60,000 bases of DNA from Takakia lepidozioides (lineage: Eukaryota > Streptophyta > Takakiopsida > Takakiales > Takakiaceae): the NCBI GenBank assembly GCA_030704615.1, contig CM060732.1:82981171-83041170 (forward strand), given 5' to 3'. Below, piece by piece: positions 1-11,075 of the stretch. The position numbers and the translations under genes are program-made. Every line of letters starts with the position of its first letter. Position 1 is the first letter of the stretch. The notes under the pieces were generated by a model. It was given only the letters and a program-made list of their open reading frames with translations. It had not been told where the DNA came from and made no database searches.

Positions 1-969
1 CTAGGTTGTGGTGTTTGAGCTGGGATTGGACCCCACACATAACAGCATTCATGAGTATTAAAATGAAAGTGTTCCTTACATCATCAGAACAACATGGGAT
101 CCTGCCAAACCCAAGTACACATGGAACAGGGTCCACATGGACATGCAACTGCAAGTGTTTCCTGAGGAAATGGGATTTTTTTACACTCCTAGGGGATCAG
201 CTTAGGATCACAAAGTGAATGCCACCATTTGTGGTGACAAACATGTCTTGGAGGGTGATTGCATCATAAGCAGGTCACATTCCTGTAATTCATTTTGCAC
301 TGTCAGCATCTAAGTCTGCTAGTTCAACTATTAGCCTCAATTCAAACGTAGAAAGTTTACAGTTTATGTTGGAAATCTTATACATATATGCAAGTGAATT
401 CTCAAGGATACCCTCAGTACAAATACATAATAGTCAAACTGTGTTTCCATAATTTACAAACACTGTGAAAGCTAGTTACTTATGAGCCTGCAGTTCTCCT
501 CTTTGAAAACTGGACTAGATGGTGGTAACAACAGAGCAGGTGCTAAGCCTCATGCTCATCATAAAGATTTATGGTTAAACAGTCATGACAGTTTGTTATG
601 TAGTAGGAGTATTTAATATTCCAGAGGCACTGGGAAGCTAGAAGAGCAGATGCAAGAAACGACTTTGGCACCAAATTGTCTCTGCCTTTCCAAGATTCAT
701 TTCTAAGATATTCCACAAACCAGAGGCGTTTGAGTATACCCTCTAGACAATCACCACTAGTAAGACACCATGCTTCCATAATAACGTCTTGAGAAGAGAG
801 GTGCTACCTATACGCATATGTGCATGAAACCTGAAATGGCAAATGGCACATCTAAACCTAGTAACTTCAGCTCCCAAACCCTCATGTCCAGAATTACCCC
901 ATGGTTGAATGGAGCAAGAATAAACTACATATAATCAGCTCAATCAAGGATAGGTCAAACCCAGCTCCT
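1..969. other. no gene recognised
   Basis: No exon-like reading frame, RNA gene or repeat was recognised here. The stretch lies just 3-prime of the minus-strand DUF1995 gene and could include its 3-prime UTR, but I see no clear polyadenylation landmark. Confidence 0.4.
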
Positions 970-1229
970 CTATTTGTTTTGTGCCTCCTTCAGTCTATCT
1001 TTAAGCGTGGCAAGCCTTCCAGAACTGGGGAGGTTGAGTGCCATCAATGCTCTCCGCACTGCCTGAACATCCATTTCTTCAATTTGCTCCGCCGACAGGG
1101 CCCCTGATAATGACTTGGGCAGTGGGGGGGGTGCAGGCTCTGAGCCCCCGAGAATCCGGGGTGGTGCTTTCCAAGGTATCCTCTTCCTTGCCTGCAAAAC
1201 CCCATCATGTAACTTCTCTGTCATGTGCA
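970..1229 (-). pseudogene. frameshifted SAP-domain extension of the DUF1995 gene
   Basis: Immediately after the DUF1995 stop codon, another minus-strand frame stays open to a stop at 970. It encodes a basic stretch, a proline-rich linker (APPPLPKSL) and a C-terminal SAP-like helix-turn-helix (motifs EEMDVQAVRRAL, LPSSGRLATLKDRL). SAP motifs bind nucleic acid in the known family. This reading frame has no useful start codon; it opens right where the DUF1995 frame closes (about 1221-1230), so a one- or two-base indel would fuse the two. I infer either a broken SAP extension or an assembly indel. The SAP call rests on the alternating Leu/Val pattern and the L-P-x-S-G-x-x-x-x-L-K-D-R-L signature. 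Confidence 0.55.
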
Positions 1230-4200
1230 ACTCATTTGGCCACTAGCAGGGAGAATCTCGTTTGCACCAAAAATTTGATCAACTAACTTCATGAAGCCGA
1301 CACGGGTTACCTCACTGACGAGTTGTTCCAACTCTTTATAGGAGGGCTGTGCCCCAAGAACTCCAATCACTTCGCTTGTCCCATCCCATGCCATTAGGTG
1401 CACCTGTGTCCAACCATCCACACCACAACCCTTGATCCTTCATGAGTTCCTGGTCACCCACATGCACTTGAAAACATCCAACTGCAAGTCTCACGCGCCA
1501 GCGCATAGAATACATGCTGTCATTCATCCAACGATTTGTGCCAGGCTTCAGCAGCAACGTTTCCTCTGTAACCTTACTGAGCTGCGCCTCCATTTTCTTA
1601 GTCTCTCAAGGACGTCTGAGAGAGAGAGGGGGAGAGAATGTACTCATGACCTCTGTAACCTACCTTTGTCAGGGGCTGACGCCGGTAGTAAGACTTACCT
1701 TGGAACAAACAATTGATCCAGGTTTTCCAGATATCCTGTAGAAATCCCTTTACACAAGCATCAACCTGCTGTGTGTGGTTTGCCCAATAACTAGGCCCCA
1801 AAAGGGCCTGGGCTTTTGGCTCAGCCTCGAGACTTTCAAAGTTGGTAAACAGAGGTACAGGCACAATGCCCTTGATAGATTTGACGAGAGCGTCTCTCTG
1901 GTGAGAGAACCCCGGACAATGAATCCGAAAATTAACATTGTGTTCAGGTTGCCCACACAACGGGCAATTGCACTCTCCCTTTCCTCTCTGCTTCTGTTTG
2001 CTGTTCAAAGGTAGGCTTCCCGCCCTGAGGTTAAATTTCAGTCTAGTGCCGCGAGTGGGTAGACCCTTGAGGTCATCCATGATGTCCTCCCCCATGTCAC
2101 AGACTGGAAACAAGTTCAGGGAAGTTTTCTGCCTAACTTCATGAGAGAGGGAGAGAAAGAGGGAGAGAGGGGTCTAGATAGCCGAACTTGCAGGTACACT
2201 GGAGAATGATTTGCCTTCTGATAAGCATACTTACTTGCCAGTCACTAGGGTAGCATTTCAAAATTCGCACAACCCCACCAGAGCTAGAGGTGACATTGGA
2301 AGCTTCCCCCACCCGCTGCTCTATGAGTGTGTAGGTGTTTTCAAATGTGTCCAAGAACTCCTCAGCCTGTCTGCCACCACAACAGCTATTACAAAGTGCT
2401 ATTTGATACAGTGAGGACAGCAATACGATCCTTTGCTCACTATCACGGTCCAAATCAGGGAGAAGTCCTACATGATGTCTTGGAGGACAGTAAAAACCAG
2501 TGCCCACCTTTGTTGCCCATGTGTGGAAGTGGTTCTTTCCTAAAATGCCAAAATGAAAGTTGTGGCCAGAATGATGGTAATGCAGGAGACATGCAACAAA
2601 AGTGCAAAGTGCAAACCCTCAAGTTATTACCTTTTCCAAGGACCAAAGCCGAAATCTGACACAATTTGGCCTGCTGACCGCCACTGCGGGTTGACTATCA
2701 GCAATGGTCTGCTCTCGTCACTGCTTGCTAGTGACCTCACCTGCCTCAAGCCAGGACAACCACAATTCAGCATGGCAACATGTAAAGAAATGGGAAGCAT
2801 TTGAGGAGCGAGGGAAAGGGCAGAATGGATGGACCTGCACAAGGGGCCAGGGAGAGGGAGGAAAAGAGTCTGCCACCAAATGGACGTGGTTGCACAGGCA
2901 GAAGAACTTTTCCTTCAAACTATGTAGCCATGGGGGAAAGTGACTTCTCTAAGACTGAAATGTTTTGCTGTTACCTGGTTCAGCGTCTCTGAAATGGGGA
3001 ACACAATAGCAGCTATGCTCTTGTCTGCAGGATAGAGGAGGCCTACTGGATCCATCTCGTTATCCTTTTCCCCAATCCGCCGGGTTACGACTTCAGTTTT
3101 CTCTTCTGTGGATCCCATATCCTTGAATATACCAGCCACCATCTTTGCACATGCTGCATACTCTTCCCTTATTCCACAGGGATAATCCCTGCATTGAGAA
3201 AGAAAACCAAAGGAGTGGAAGCCTCAAACATAAGGTCACTGGTTTTAGCGGAAACCGCTTTTCAAGGGACCCTCTAGGATGGTCTCAAGTGTTGCTTGGG
3301 AGGGACAATTAGTTGAGAGCTTTACATGGGGTTGCAGAAATGAGCCTAACTAGTCTGAATGTGACACAGAGCAGTTGAAGTGTCAATATATCATGACTGA
3401 ATCAAAGTAGCATTACAGCTGCTGGCCTTGATAGACTACATTGCCACCCCTTGCAGTCAAAGGAAAAATTCTTACAGACAAGATTGGACCTGGGTTCAGT
3501 ATCAAGGTAGTTGAATTGTCGTTGATCAACTGGTAGCAAAAGCTGCAGCCGTTGCCGCTTCTTGCCATCTGCCAGTGCTCTTTGTACAGCAGCCCTTGAC
3601 TATGAATACAACACCATTTAATTTAGATGGGGTGTAGATTTGACCACAGCATAAAGAAAATCCAAGCATGGACAGATGACCTTAATGACCACACAAAAGG
3701 GTAGGCTGATGGTGTGGAAGACAAACAATAAAAGAACTCGGCAGGCCCTCCGAACTTGGTTTGCAATGGCCAAGTATCAAATATGTCTCCAACCGGTGTT
3801 CCCCTATGAACAATTTTGTCGCTCCAGAGTTTTGATTGTGCACATGCCGAAAGCCCTCAGGGGTTCCAGGGACAGGGCAAATCTAGTGCAAGAAGCAATC
3901 AAACTTCTCATATTTAGGCAAGCCGGGCCATACCATTGACCTAGTGTACACGAGTTTCAACTCCAGTTCATGTCCTTATCCAGAAACCACAGAAAGCTAA
4001 TCCATTCTAACCTGATCTATTGCTTCTTCCATGGTCTGAGGATTAGGCCACTGCTGTGTATCTGCCACCAATGTATTCGCCCCCTCTCCCTTCACAGCCA
4101 CAACTTCTGACTCCCACTTTACAAGCTTCATTTGAGATAATATTTGCCAGGCCACCACTTTCTGGCCCTTCAAGTGATGGAAGCCTTGCCTCCAACAAAC

Positions 4201-4347
4201 TCCGCGCCTTGGATTAAGAGAGCTCAAAGCACTTGTCGAGACTCCTGTGATTGCACAGGGCATGAATAGTGACTCACTATGGGTGAGTGAAGATTCTGTC
4301 CATGTGCATGAGATTGATGTACCAGCCACGCCCAAAGCTGCTGCCAT
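1221..4347 (-). CDS. DUF1995-domain protein, probably plastid (LPA3-like)
   Basis: Six exons join in frame: 4347-4012, 3599-3490, 3188-2975, 2740-2631, 2370-2235 and 1403-1221, all with GT-AG borders, giving about 362 codons, close to plant DUF1995 proteins such as LOW PSII ACCUMULATION 3. The start MAAALGVAG opens an 80-90 residue Ser/Thr/Arg-rich leader with few acidic residues, like a chloroplast transit peptide. The DUF1995 region runs from about residue 98. Recognisable family motifs are MEEAIDQ followed by SRAAVQRALADG, DYPCGI, IVFPISETLNQ, PLLIVNPQWRSAG, VSDFGFGPWK, FLDTFENTY, ILKCYPSDWQ and QPSYKELEQL. The family acts in photosystem II assembly in Arabidopsis; the exact role here is inference. 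Intron 5 carries a retroelement tail. A SAP-like ORF follows out of frame. Confidence 0.78.
1636..2140 (-). mobile_element. non-LTR retrotransposon 3-prime fragment, copy 1 (in DUF1995 intron 5)
   Basis: The minus strand encodes the zinc-ribbon-like tail typical of the C-terminus of non-LTR reverse transcriptases (CPLCGQPEHN then HCPGFSHQRDAL), then a segment containing NFESLEAEPKAQALLG and DACVKGFLQDIW. The nucleotide 3-prime end is CATGAGTACATTC. Both sides are flanked by CT-rich runs, so it probably landed in the polypyrimidine tract of the host intron. Copies 2 and 3 lie near 36.1 kb and 25.7 kb. Confidence 0.7.
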
Positions 4348-6948
4348 CGCTCAGTACTTGCTAGTTTCACTCTAACGAAGAGCACCAGTAACCAACCTGA
4401 CACCAACCAAAGCTGAGATCAGGGAGCATAATTGCCTCATAAGGAGAAACTTATGAGGAAAATGCCTTTGCGCACACCAAAGCAGGCGGTCATAGAAGTT
4501 GATATTCAAAGCCGAACATGTGATTCAAGTTCACTGGTTGTAACACCCACAAAAATGGGTCGCGCAATCCAGAGGAGATTCTTGCCTGACCAGCAAGTCG
4601 AAATACTGCAGGAGTAGGAAAGCTAAATTCTAAAGTGCTTTGGGCTCTCATTTCGTAATCTCAAAATATCTCCACTGCAAGCAGAAACCCAAATCTAGAT
4701 TGGCGAACCAATCAAACTCGGGAAGGAGCAGTGGATTGCAAGGATATACATGGCTGCAGTACTATCAATCCACTTTCCAACGCCAATGAAAAAATGTCCA
4801 ATTCTAAAGAGTCAAATGGAAAACACCCGCACGGTACCTGAAGAACAGAATGCAGCTGTTTATGTGTCAAGTCTTACATGCAGCCACGCTGAAGCAACCG
4901 CACCACTACAAACACTGCATTCCTCCATAAGCCCTACTTTCGCCTACAACACCGTACACATCTATGTTGGTGAACTACAGATGAAAATTTCCCAGATATT
5001 CGAAAGAGAGATGGATGTCTCACACCAAGCTTCAGCTGTGGTTGAGCTATGGCGTTTGAAGGAGAAGCGAGAGAATATGCACTATGGATCCCCTGGAAAA
5101 ACAATGGATGAGATGGGGAGGACAAGAATAGTTGCCATGTGTAGTGCAGTGGCTGGCTGTCAAGATACTTGCAATTCCCTTGCAGCAATGTGGGGTAATA
5201 AGTAATAGGAGGGCAGCAGATGAATCCGCAATACAGTCACAAATGAGCAACACTTTCCATATGTTCCTTTTTTGCGGTTGTGTGATTAGCATTGCATTAT
5301 GTGAAGGCTGCTTAACTTAACTCTAGTGGCCTCATTGGTTTCACTTCAACACAAAGTTTTCAATTGACTCTCAACGGAATCCAAAGCTGCACCATGTAGC
5401 ATCTACTGAAGATCTTGTGCTCTACCACATGGCATGTCCTGTATCAAAACCTAACAGGTTTTAACGATCATCTCACAATGTAAATCAGAAATTTCCACAG
5501 TTAGCAGTAAAGAAAAGCTTGTCATCACAGTGGTGCAATTTGTGTAGATGAACCCCTGACGAGGTGTTTTAAGATGCCGGGGTTCTTGAGATAAGAATTT
5601 TCTTAGCAACAAAAAGAATCTACAAGCGGGAAATCGCTTTCCCACCAACTAGACTCTAAATATATCCTACAACTGATCACCATGAGAGCACCATGCCCAA
5701 AGTGCAGGTTAAGCTACAAATATGAGCCTGAATAAGCTGGACAACTTAAAAGGAGTGATTATCCCCTCTGAATAATAAACAAGCCATGGGTAGGCCCAGC
5801 CTTCAGCAGAGTTCTACCAGTGGCTGCTGGCATAATGGCAGAGGTGTGCTAGTTTCTGTTCTCAGTTGAAGGATGGTAAATCTCTTCTGTGAATGCAGTG
5901 TATGAAATGGTAGAGAAAGAGCACGGACATACTGGGCTAGCAGTGTGGTTTCTTGCTCCTCTACGGCCACTTTGCTTTCAGACAAGATGACACCACCATC
6001 GGCAGTTGCCTGTGGAGACTGTTATGAACTGCTAGGTGGCAGGCTGGGCATACATGAAATAAAATCATGTAAAAACTTTGACAAACATCCCTCTGAGCAT
6101 ATATGCTAACTTGATTCGTTAATCATGGAGCAGGAAGGAGCTGCTGAAAGACATCGGCTGAATATGCTATGCCCAACACCAGGCTGACAGTAAGAGCCCA
6201 AAGCAATGGTCAGAGAATCCTAGAGAAAGGCTCTGCAGCCAACACACAGATCTCATATCAGGAAATCCAACGAACCGAGCCCCTGAACGGTCTATCATCG
6301 GGGTAGAAAAGGAGTGCCAAGAAAGGGGACAAGATTGGCTATATATAATAGTGAGGACCCTGAACAATACTGCTAACTACCTCCAATGCTCGGCCAGGGC
6401 AATTAATCTTCACAACGTTAAATGGGCCCCATAGATTAACTGCTGGAAGGTCTTCAGTCGCAGATTAACATTTCAAGCCTCAATAAGCAGCTATCTGATA
6501 CACAAATTGGAAAGGCATGGTTGATGACTGTACCAAGGCAGCAGAAATGGCCACCAATGCTATCCCAATGGCTAAAGAATATTCACCCGAAGCTAATGGA
6601 AGATATGGCTTGTTCACCTGCATATTGCGGTACTTGAACAAGCTACATACAAAGGAAGTGGAAAATCAACATCTGCATATCAAATGTGAGACCCTAGTAA
6701 ACTCTGATTACTATATTAGACTAAATTAAACTATGTCATTCTGGTCACCAACTGGAAGGACAGCACCAGAATACTATGGAGAGTTAGAAACAAGAAATGG
6801 ACTTGATTTTGTCCACAGAGGGCCACAAGGGCCCATGGCATGTCGCCAGGGTGTGCTCAGCACTTAGAGATGCAGACTTTTGGGCATTCAGCAAATGTAC
6901 CATCACAAGGCCTACTCGTCATAGGCATTCCAGCTGAATACACAGCAT
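4348..6948. other. no gene recognised
   Basis: Region upstream of the DUF1995 start, presumably including its promoter. One 151-codon plus-strand frame (4750-5205) has no recognisable domain, coding bias or splice context and is not called. No repeat was identified. Confidence 0.35.
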
Positions 6949-7690
6949 TTACAGAGATGAGCGTAAAAGGCACACACAATAGGCCTCCCTTACACTCCCA
7001 CATTTGGCATACATGTTAACAAGGGCAGTCTCCCAATTAATACATGGTGGAATTCCAGCTTTCATAATGTCAGCATGGATCTCTTTGCCCTTCTCCAGGG
7101 CCACCATGCTGGCACAAGCAAGAACACAAATGAATGTGACCGTGTCGGGCACCAACCTTCATGTTGGATTCTATGATAGATTTTAATGGCCTCTGTGCCA
7201 CAACCTTGCTGGGCATATCATGCTATCATGACGTTCCAGGAAACCACATCCCGTTCAGCCATTTTGTCAAATACTTTCAGTGCATCCTTCATGCTCCCAC
7301 ATTTGGCATACATTTCGACAAGGGCAGTCTCCAGAAAGACAGTCTTGCAAAAATCCAGTTTTGATGATGTGAGCATGGGCCTCTTCGCCCTTTTCCGGGC
7401 CCCTAGCCTACCACACGCATTGAGCACACATGTAAACGTGACCCTGTCGGGTATCACCCATTCCAGTATCATTTGCTCATAGATCTCCAGAGCCTCCCTA
7501 CCATACCCAGGCTGAGCATATCCGTGATCATGGCGTTCCAAGAGACCACATCTTGTTGAGTCATATTGTCAAACACTTTCCGCGCTTCCTTAACGCTTCT
7601 ACATTTAGCATACATGACAGTAAGGGCTGTCTCCAGTGATATCTGACCCAATTCCAGCTTTGATGATGTTTGCATGTGTGCCCTTTCCAA
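6949..7690 (-). pseudogene. PLS-class pentatricopeptide repeat pseudogene fragment
   Basis: Three overlapping frames on the minus strand carry unmistakable plant PPR motifs: VVSWNAMI, ETALVEMYAKCGSMKDA, KVFDKMAERDVVSWN, PDRVTFTCVLNACG and, further 3-prime, PDTVTFICVLACAS with VNMYAKCGSVREA. The order matches tandem L, S and P motifs of an organelle RNA-binding PPR protein. Only about 250 residues' worth remain, with at least two frame changes, no start region and no C-terminal E/DYW domain. PLS-class PPRs usually exceed 500 residues, so this is a decayed, truncated copy. Confidence 0.85.
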
Positions 7691-7761
7691 GAGCTTGGAG
7701 TGCTCAGAAGCTCAAGAAGTTATTTTTGGTTTTTTCGGGCAGTCCGGGCACGTTCCAAAAA

Positions 7762-7860
7762 ACATGACGACGACGACGTGGCGTGACGATGATGAAGTGG
7801 CTAAGATGACGTGGCTATGGTGACGTGTCTATGATGACATGGTGATGATGACGTGGCACT
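7762..7860. repeat. TGACGTGG/GATGA simple repeat cluster
   Basis: A degenerate run of GATGACG and TGACGTGGC units occupies about 100 bp just upstream, in PPR orientation, of the PPR fragment. TGACGTGG resembles a plant bZIP-binding core, but the array looks like a minisatellite rather than a designed promoter. Confidence 0.5.
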
Positions 7861-8056
7861 ATGGCACCCTATTCCTGCTCAATGCTAAACTAGTCTCTGA
7901 CCTTCGGTTGTCGCTAGAATTCCAATTTTTACTAAAAAGTCATGAATCATATCTCTATAGCCGCCGCGTGCAATACTTCATGCTATCCATGCTTACTATG
8001 TTAGTAGGTTCGGATTGTAAATAATAATAATAATAATAATCCTATATGTTATTTGA

Positions 8057-8180
8057 TATGTAGGTCAGCGTGCCTGGGTTCAAATCCTGCTACCTTGTCT
8101 ATAATCTTCTCCCCCGGGCGTGATTTGTGAGTGAACCGTTTGTTGGAGGATGATAAATAATAAATAATTAAAAACGACTA
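8057..8180 (+). repeat. possible tRNA-derived SINE remnant
   Basis: A GGGTTCAAATCC B-box-like element at about 8077-8088 follows an AAT microsatellite and is followed by an A/T-rich tail ending in AATAATAAATAATTAAAA. The A-box is not clear, so this may be a truncated SINE. Confidence 0.35.
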
Positions 8181-8472
8181 GATGGGATATAGGTAGTGCA
8201 TGACTCGGGAACACATTAGACATAGGATGGGAGTTGAACACGTGCGTGGGAGCCTACCTACCAGCACGGTCACCGGAGCTCGTCAAAGGACTGTCCTCCG
8301 GCATATCCCACTACAAGATTCCCACCCATGGGGGCTATGGAATCTTGAATCGCGTACCTAATACATAATTTACGTGTAGGCATCACCCTGCGTAGAGAAA
8401 CAGCAAGGATTTGATGGCCGAGATTTCCTTCATCGGGCGACTCGCTGATGTTCATGACATTGTGGTTTAATC

Positions 8473-8943
8473 CAGTGTTGGTATGGTGTCAGGTTTTTAA
8501 CATACCTGGTGCCAACCCAATCACAAAACTTTCATACCAGTCTGGTCTATATGATGGTGGATGTACTTTTCTCCAGATACTGGTATGAGTATAATATCAT
8601 GACCACAATACCAGCTGGTATGGGATATCAACTGGTATCATTCAAAAGCCAGTTGCCTTGCAAGTTTATCAAATATCAAGTAAAAACAAGTACAATAAAC
8701 ATAAAATAAATATAAGTAAATATATGTATGTCCACATAAACTAGCATAATACACATACCAGAGTAAATGAGGAAGACGGCAGGGGGTATTGGTATTGTGG
8801 CTGGTATGAGAATATGGATACCAGCCTGGTTTGGTATATGACCTGGTATTGTAGAACTTAAGACCAGGCTGGTCTGGTCTGTGATACCAGGGTTGATACC
8901 AGCGTTGATACTCAGGTCTGATACCCATACCAGACCAACACTG
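8473..8943. mobile_element. non-autonomous hAT-type element 1 (471 bp)
   Basis: Imperfect terminal inverted repeats CAGTGTTGGTATGG (left) and its counterpart ending CCAACACTG (right) match in 13 of 14 positions. The flanks GTTTAATC (8465-8472) and GTTCAATA (8944-8951) match in 6 of 8, consistent with a decayed 8-bp hAT target duplication. Subterminal regions are packed with TACCAG/CTGGTA motifs in both orientations, as expected for transposase binding sites. There is no transposase ORF. Confidence 0.72.
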
Positions 8944-9249
8944 GTTCAATAATCTAGTACCAACCCAACAAATGTGCAAAACCCTTGTTCTTAAGGCATC
9001 TTGGGAGTATGTAAAATATTCCCATGTGCTCATGTGCTACCCAACCTCAAGAGCCAACGCAACCTGAATCCAACAAAAATATCGTCAAACTGCATGCATG
9101 TCAAGTTCTTACAATGTTCCTACATCTGTTTTCAATCAAACAAAACATTGTTCTCAAAAGTCGTGACTAGAGTGCGGAGCAACGCGTAGCCCTAGTAGAG
9201 TAGACGCAGCATTTGCCCTACACTAGAATATGGCTGCAATGGACAACCA

Positions 9250-9375
9250 AGATGTAGCCCAATGGTAATCGGCACCTACCACCTCGAAGGTGGTTGTGGA
9301 CTCAATCCACCAACTGTTGTAAAAAATGTGTCTACCTGCCGGAAGAAAATAGCCCAAAAAAAAACAATAGCCCAA
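9250..9375 (+). repeat. possible tRNA-derived SINE
   Basis: The sequence TAGCCCAATGGTAATC resembles a pol III A-box, and GGACTCAATCC about 45 bp downstream resembles a degenerate B-box, followed by an A-rich tail. I see no target duplication. Confidence 0.4.
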
Positions 9376-10689
9376 AAAATATCATGCATTTAATAGAGCA
9401 AGGTGAGGTGGCTCTTAGTCATGCCGGCTATGGCCGGAGTCCTCTCTCCCTTCCTCTCTCATGTATACATGACCATCCGTCCTTCTTTTTGTTCTTAGCG
9501 GCCTCTGCGTCACATGATACGGTTGTGATGTCGATAAATTCTGTGTGGTTTAGTTTCTAACGTAAGCAAGAGGCAGGTATCATGATGCTATCGATACTAT
9601 GCGAGCCAAACGCATTCCAGCAAACTGATTCTGCATTGCTTGAGCCATAGGAAATGTCGATGGCGGACAGCTGAATATTGGTACATGCAACAGAGTCACT
9701 GCATTGAAACTTCAAAGCAACCTTATCCGCCGATGTTCCAGAAATATGGGAGTATGTAATATCCTTTACTTGAACTGCCTGAGACTGCATTACGACAAAA
9801 AATTTAAATTAAATAATAGATACATACCAAGTAGTTGGAGGTACCGCATAAAAGATAGTACTAGGTAAGTGTATGACGTCCTAAGACTTTTTATAATCGT
9901 AATGGCTATTTTTGTTTCGTTGAGTATAATTGGACTATACAAAGATTTGCTATCTTAGTACAGACATGAGTATTTGTCTTTTTCCTCCCCCGAATTGTAT
10001 GAAAATAACCGAATTGTATGAAAATAATTATTTAGTTGTAGATGTGTAAATTCAAACATCATGGGAATCATGAGATCACAACTTACTAACCTTTACCCAT
10101 CTGAACTAATTTAGATTTTGATTACAGTTGAGTGTTGGCTATATGTTTCTACCACAATAAAAAAAATGAAACATGATATTTGAATGCATAGTACATACAC
10201 TATTGCCACAATTGTGTGCACCGTTGCAGTAGTATTGGTCAATAATAACAGGATTCGCAGCGGTGTCCAAATGAATGTTTTGGAATGATATTCCTAACAC
10301 CGTTCCATCTCCTCCCTGAACAAAACAACACCCTCACATGAGTCAAGCTCCATCATAAAATCTTCAATCATATGGTAAGCCAAGTTTGTCTAACAAAACT
10401 GAATACACCCCTGCTCCAATCTTGTAATATCTAATAACAACTCGCAGATCCATCACATCTAGAGAGAATAATTGAAGCTATGAGATGTGAAGTAAGCTCA
10501 AGCATATAACCTTAATAACTTACCTGCCAAGTCTTAATGCGTACGCCATTTTGTGTGTTTTGAAATGTGACAGTATTCACACGGACGTCAGAAACACTTG
10601 CAAATGAATGGTCCTTCCCAAGGCCTCCTATACTGCAATATCAACGCATAATATCACAGTCTTAACATTTGGACCTTATATTTGGCACA

Positions 10690-10790
10690 AGTTTTTTTTT
10701 TAAACAAAACTTTTATTAAAGGGAAACACCTGGGAGCGACAGCTCACAAATCAGGCCCCTTAGTAGTGAGAGGAAAAAATAACATCTTTC
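10690..10790 (-). repeat. SINE 3-prime fragment (same family as 40.4 kb copy)
   Basis: CCTGGGAGCGACAGC followed by a near match to TCAGGCCC and an AAAAATAAC run matches the 3-prime half of the SINE at 40440-40645. A T-run on the plus strand at its left edge is the reverse complement of a poly(A) tail. It lies in a polygalacturonase intron. Confidence 0.65.
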
Positions 10791-11075
10791 AGAGCAACCC
10801 CAAGTTAGGAAACGCACATTTTTAATTTGGTATGAAGTCATTTCGTATTGCTACAGTAAAATTTCAAATTATTTAATTTCACAATTTAATTTGGTTTTTG
10901 AAATGGAAGTAGAACTTAGCCCTTGTTAAATCCACATGAAAATCCATTACAAAAAGCTATTAGGTGAAAATAATATCTACAATAAAACGTGTGAAAAAAA
11001 AACAAATACCTGATCCCATGTCTGGGCCCGCATTGAATATCATGAATGTTGAGATGAGCGGAGCAACGTCCGGGG

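Noticed and set aside
1336-1593. 85-codon minus frame downstream of the retroelement copy, first read as DUF1995 C-terminus
   Set aside because: A GT-AG model with acceptor before 1403 gives the expected family continuation in phase. This frame then falls inside intron 5 and needs no frameshift.
4750-5205. 151-codon plus-strand ORF
   Set aside because: No domain, no hydrophobic or charge pattern of a real protein and no splice context; likely chance.
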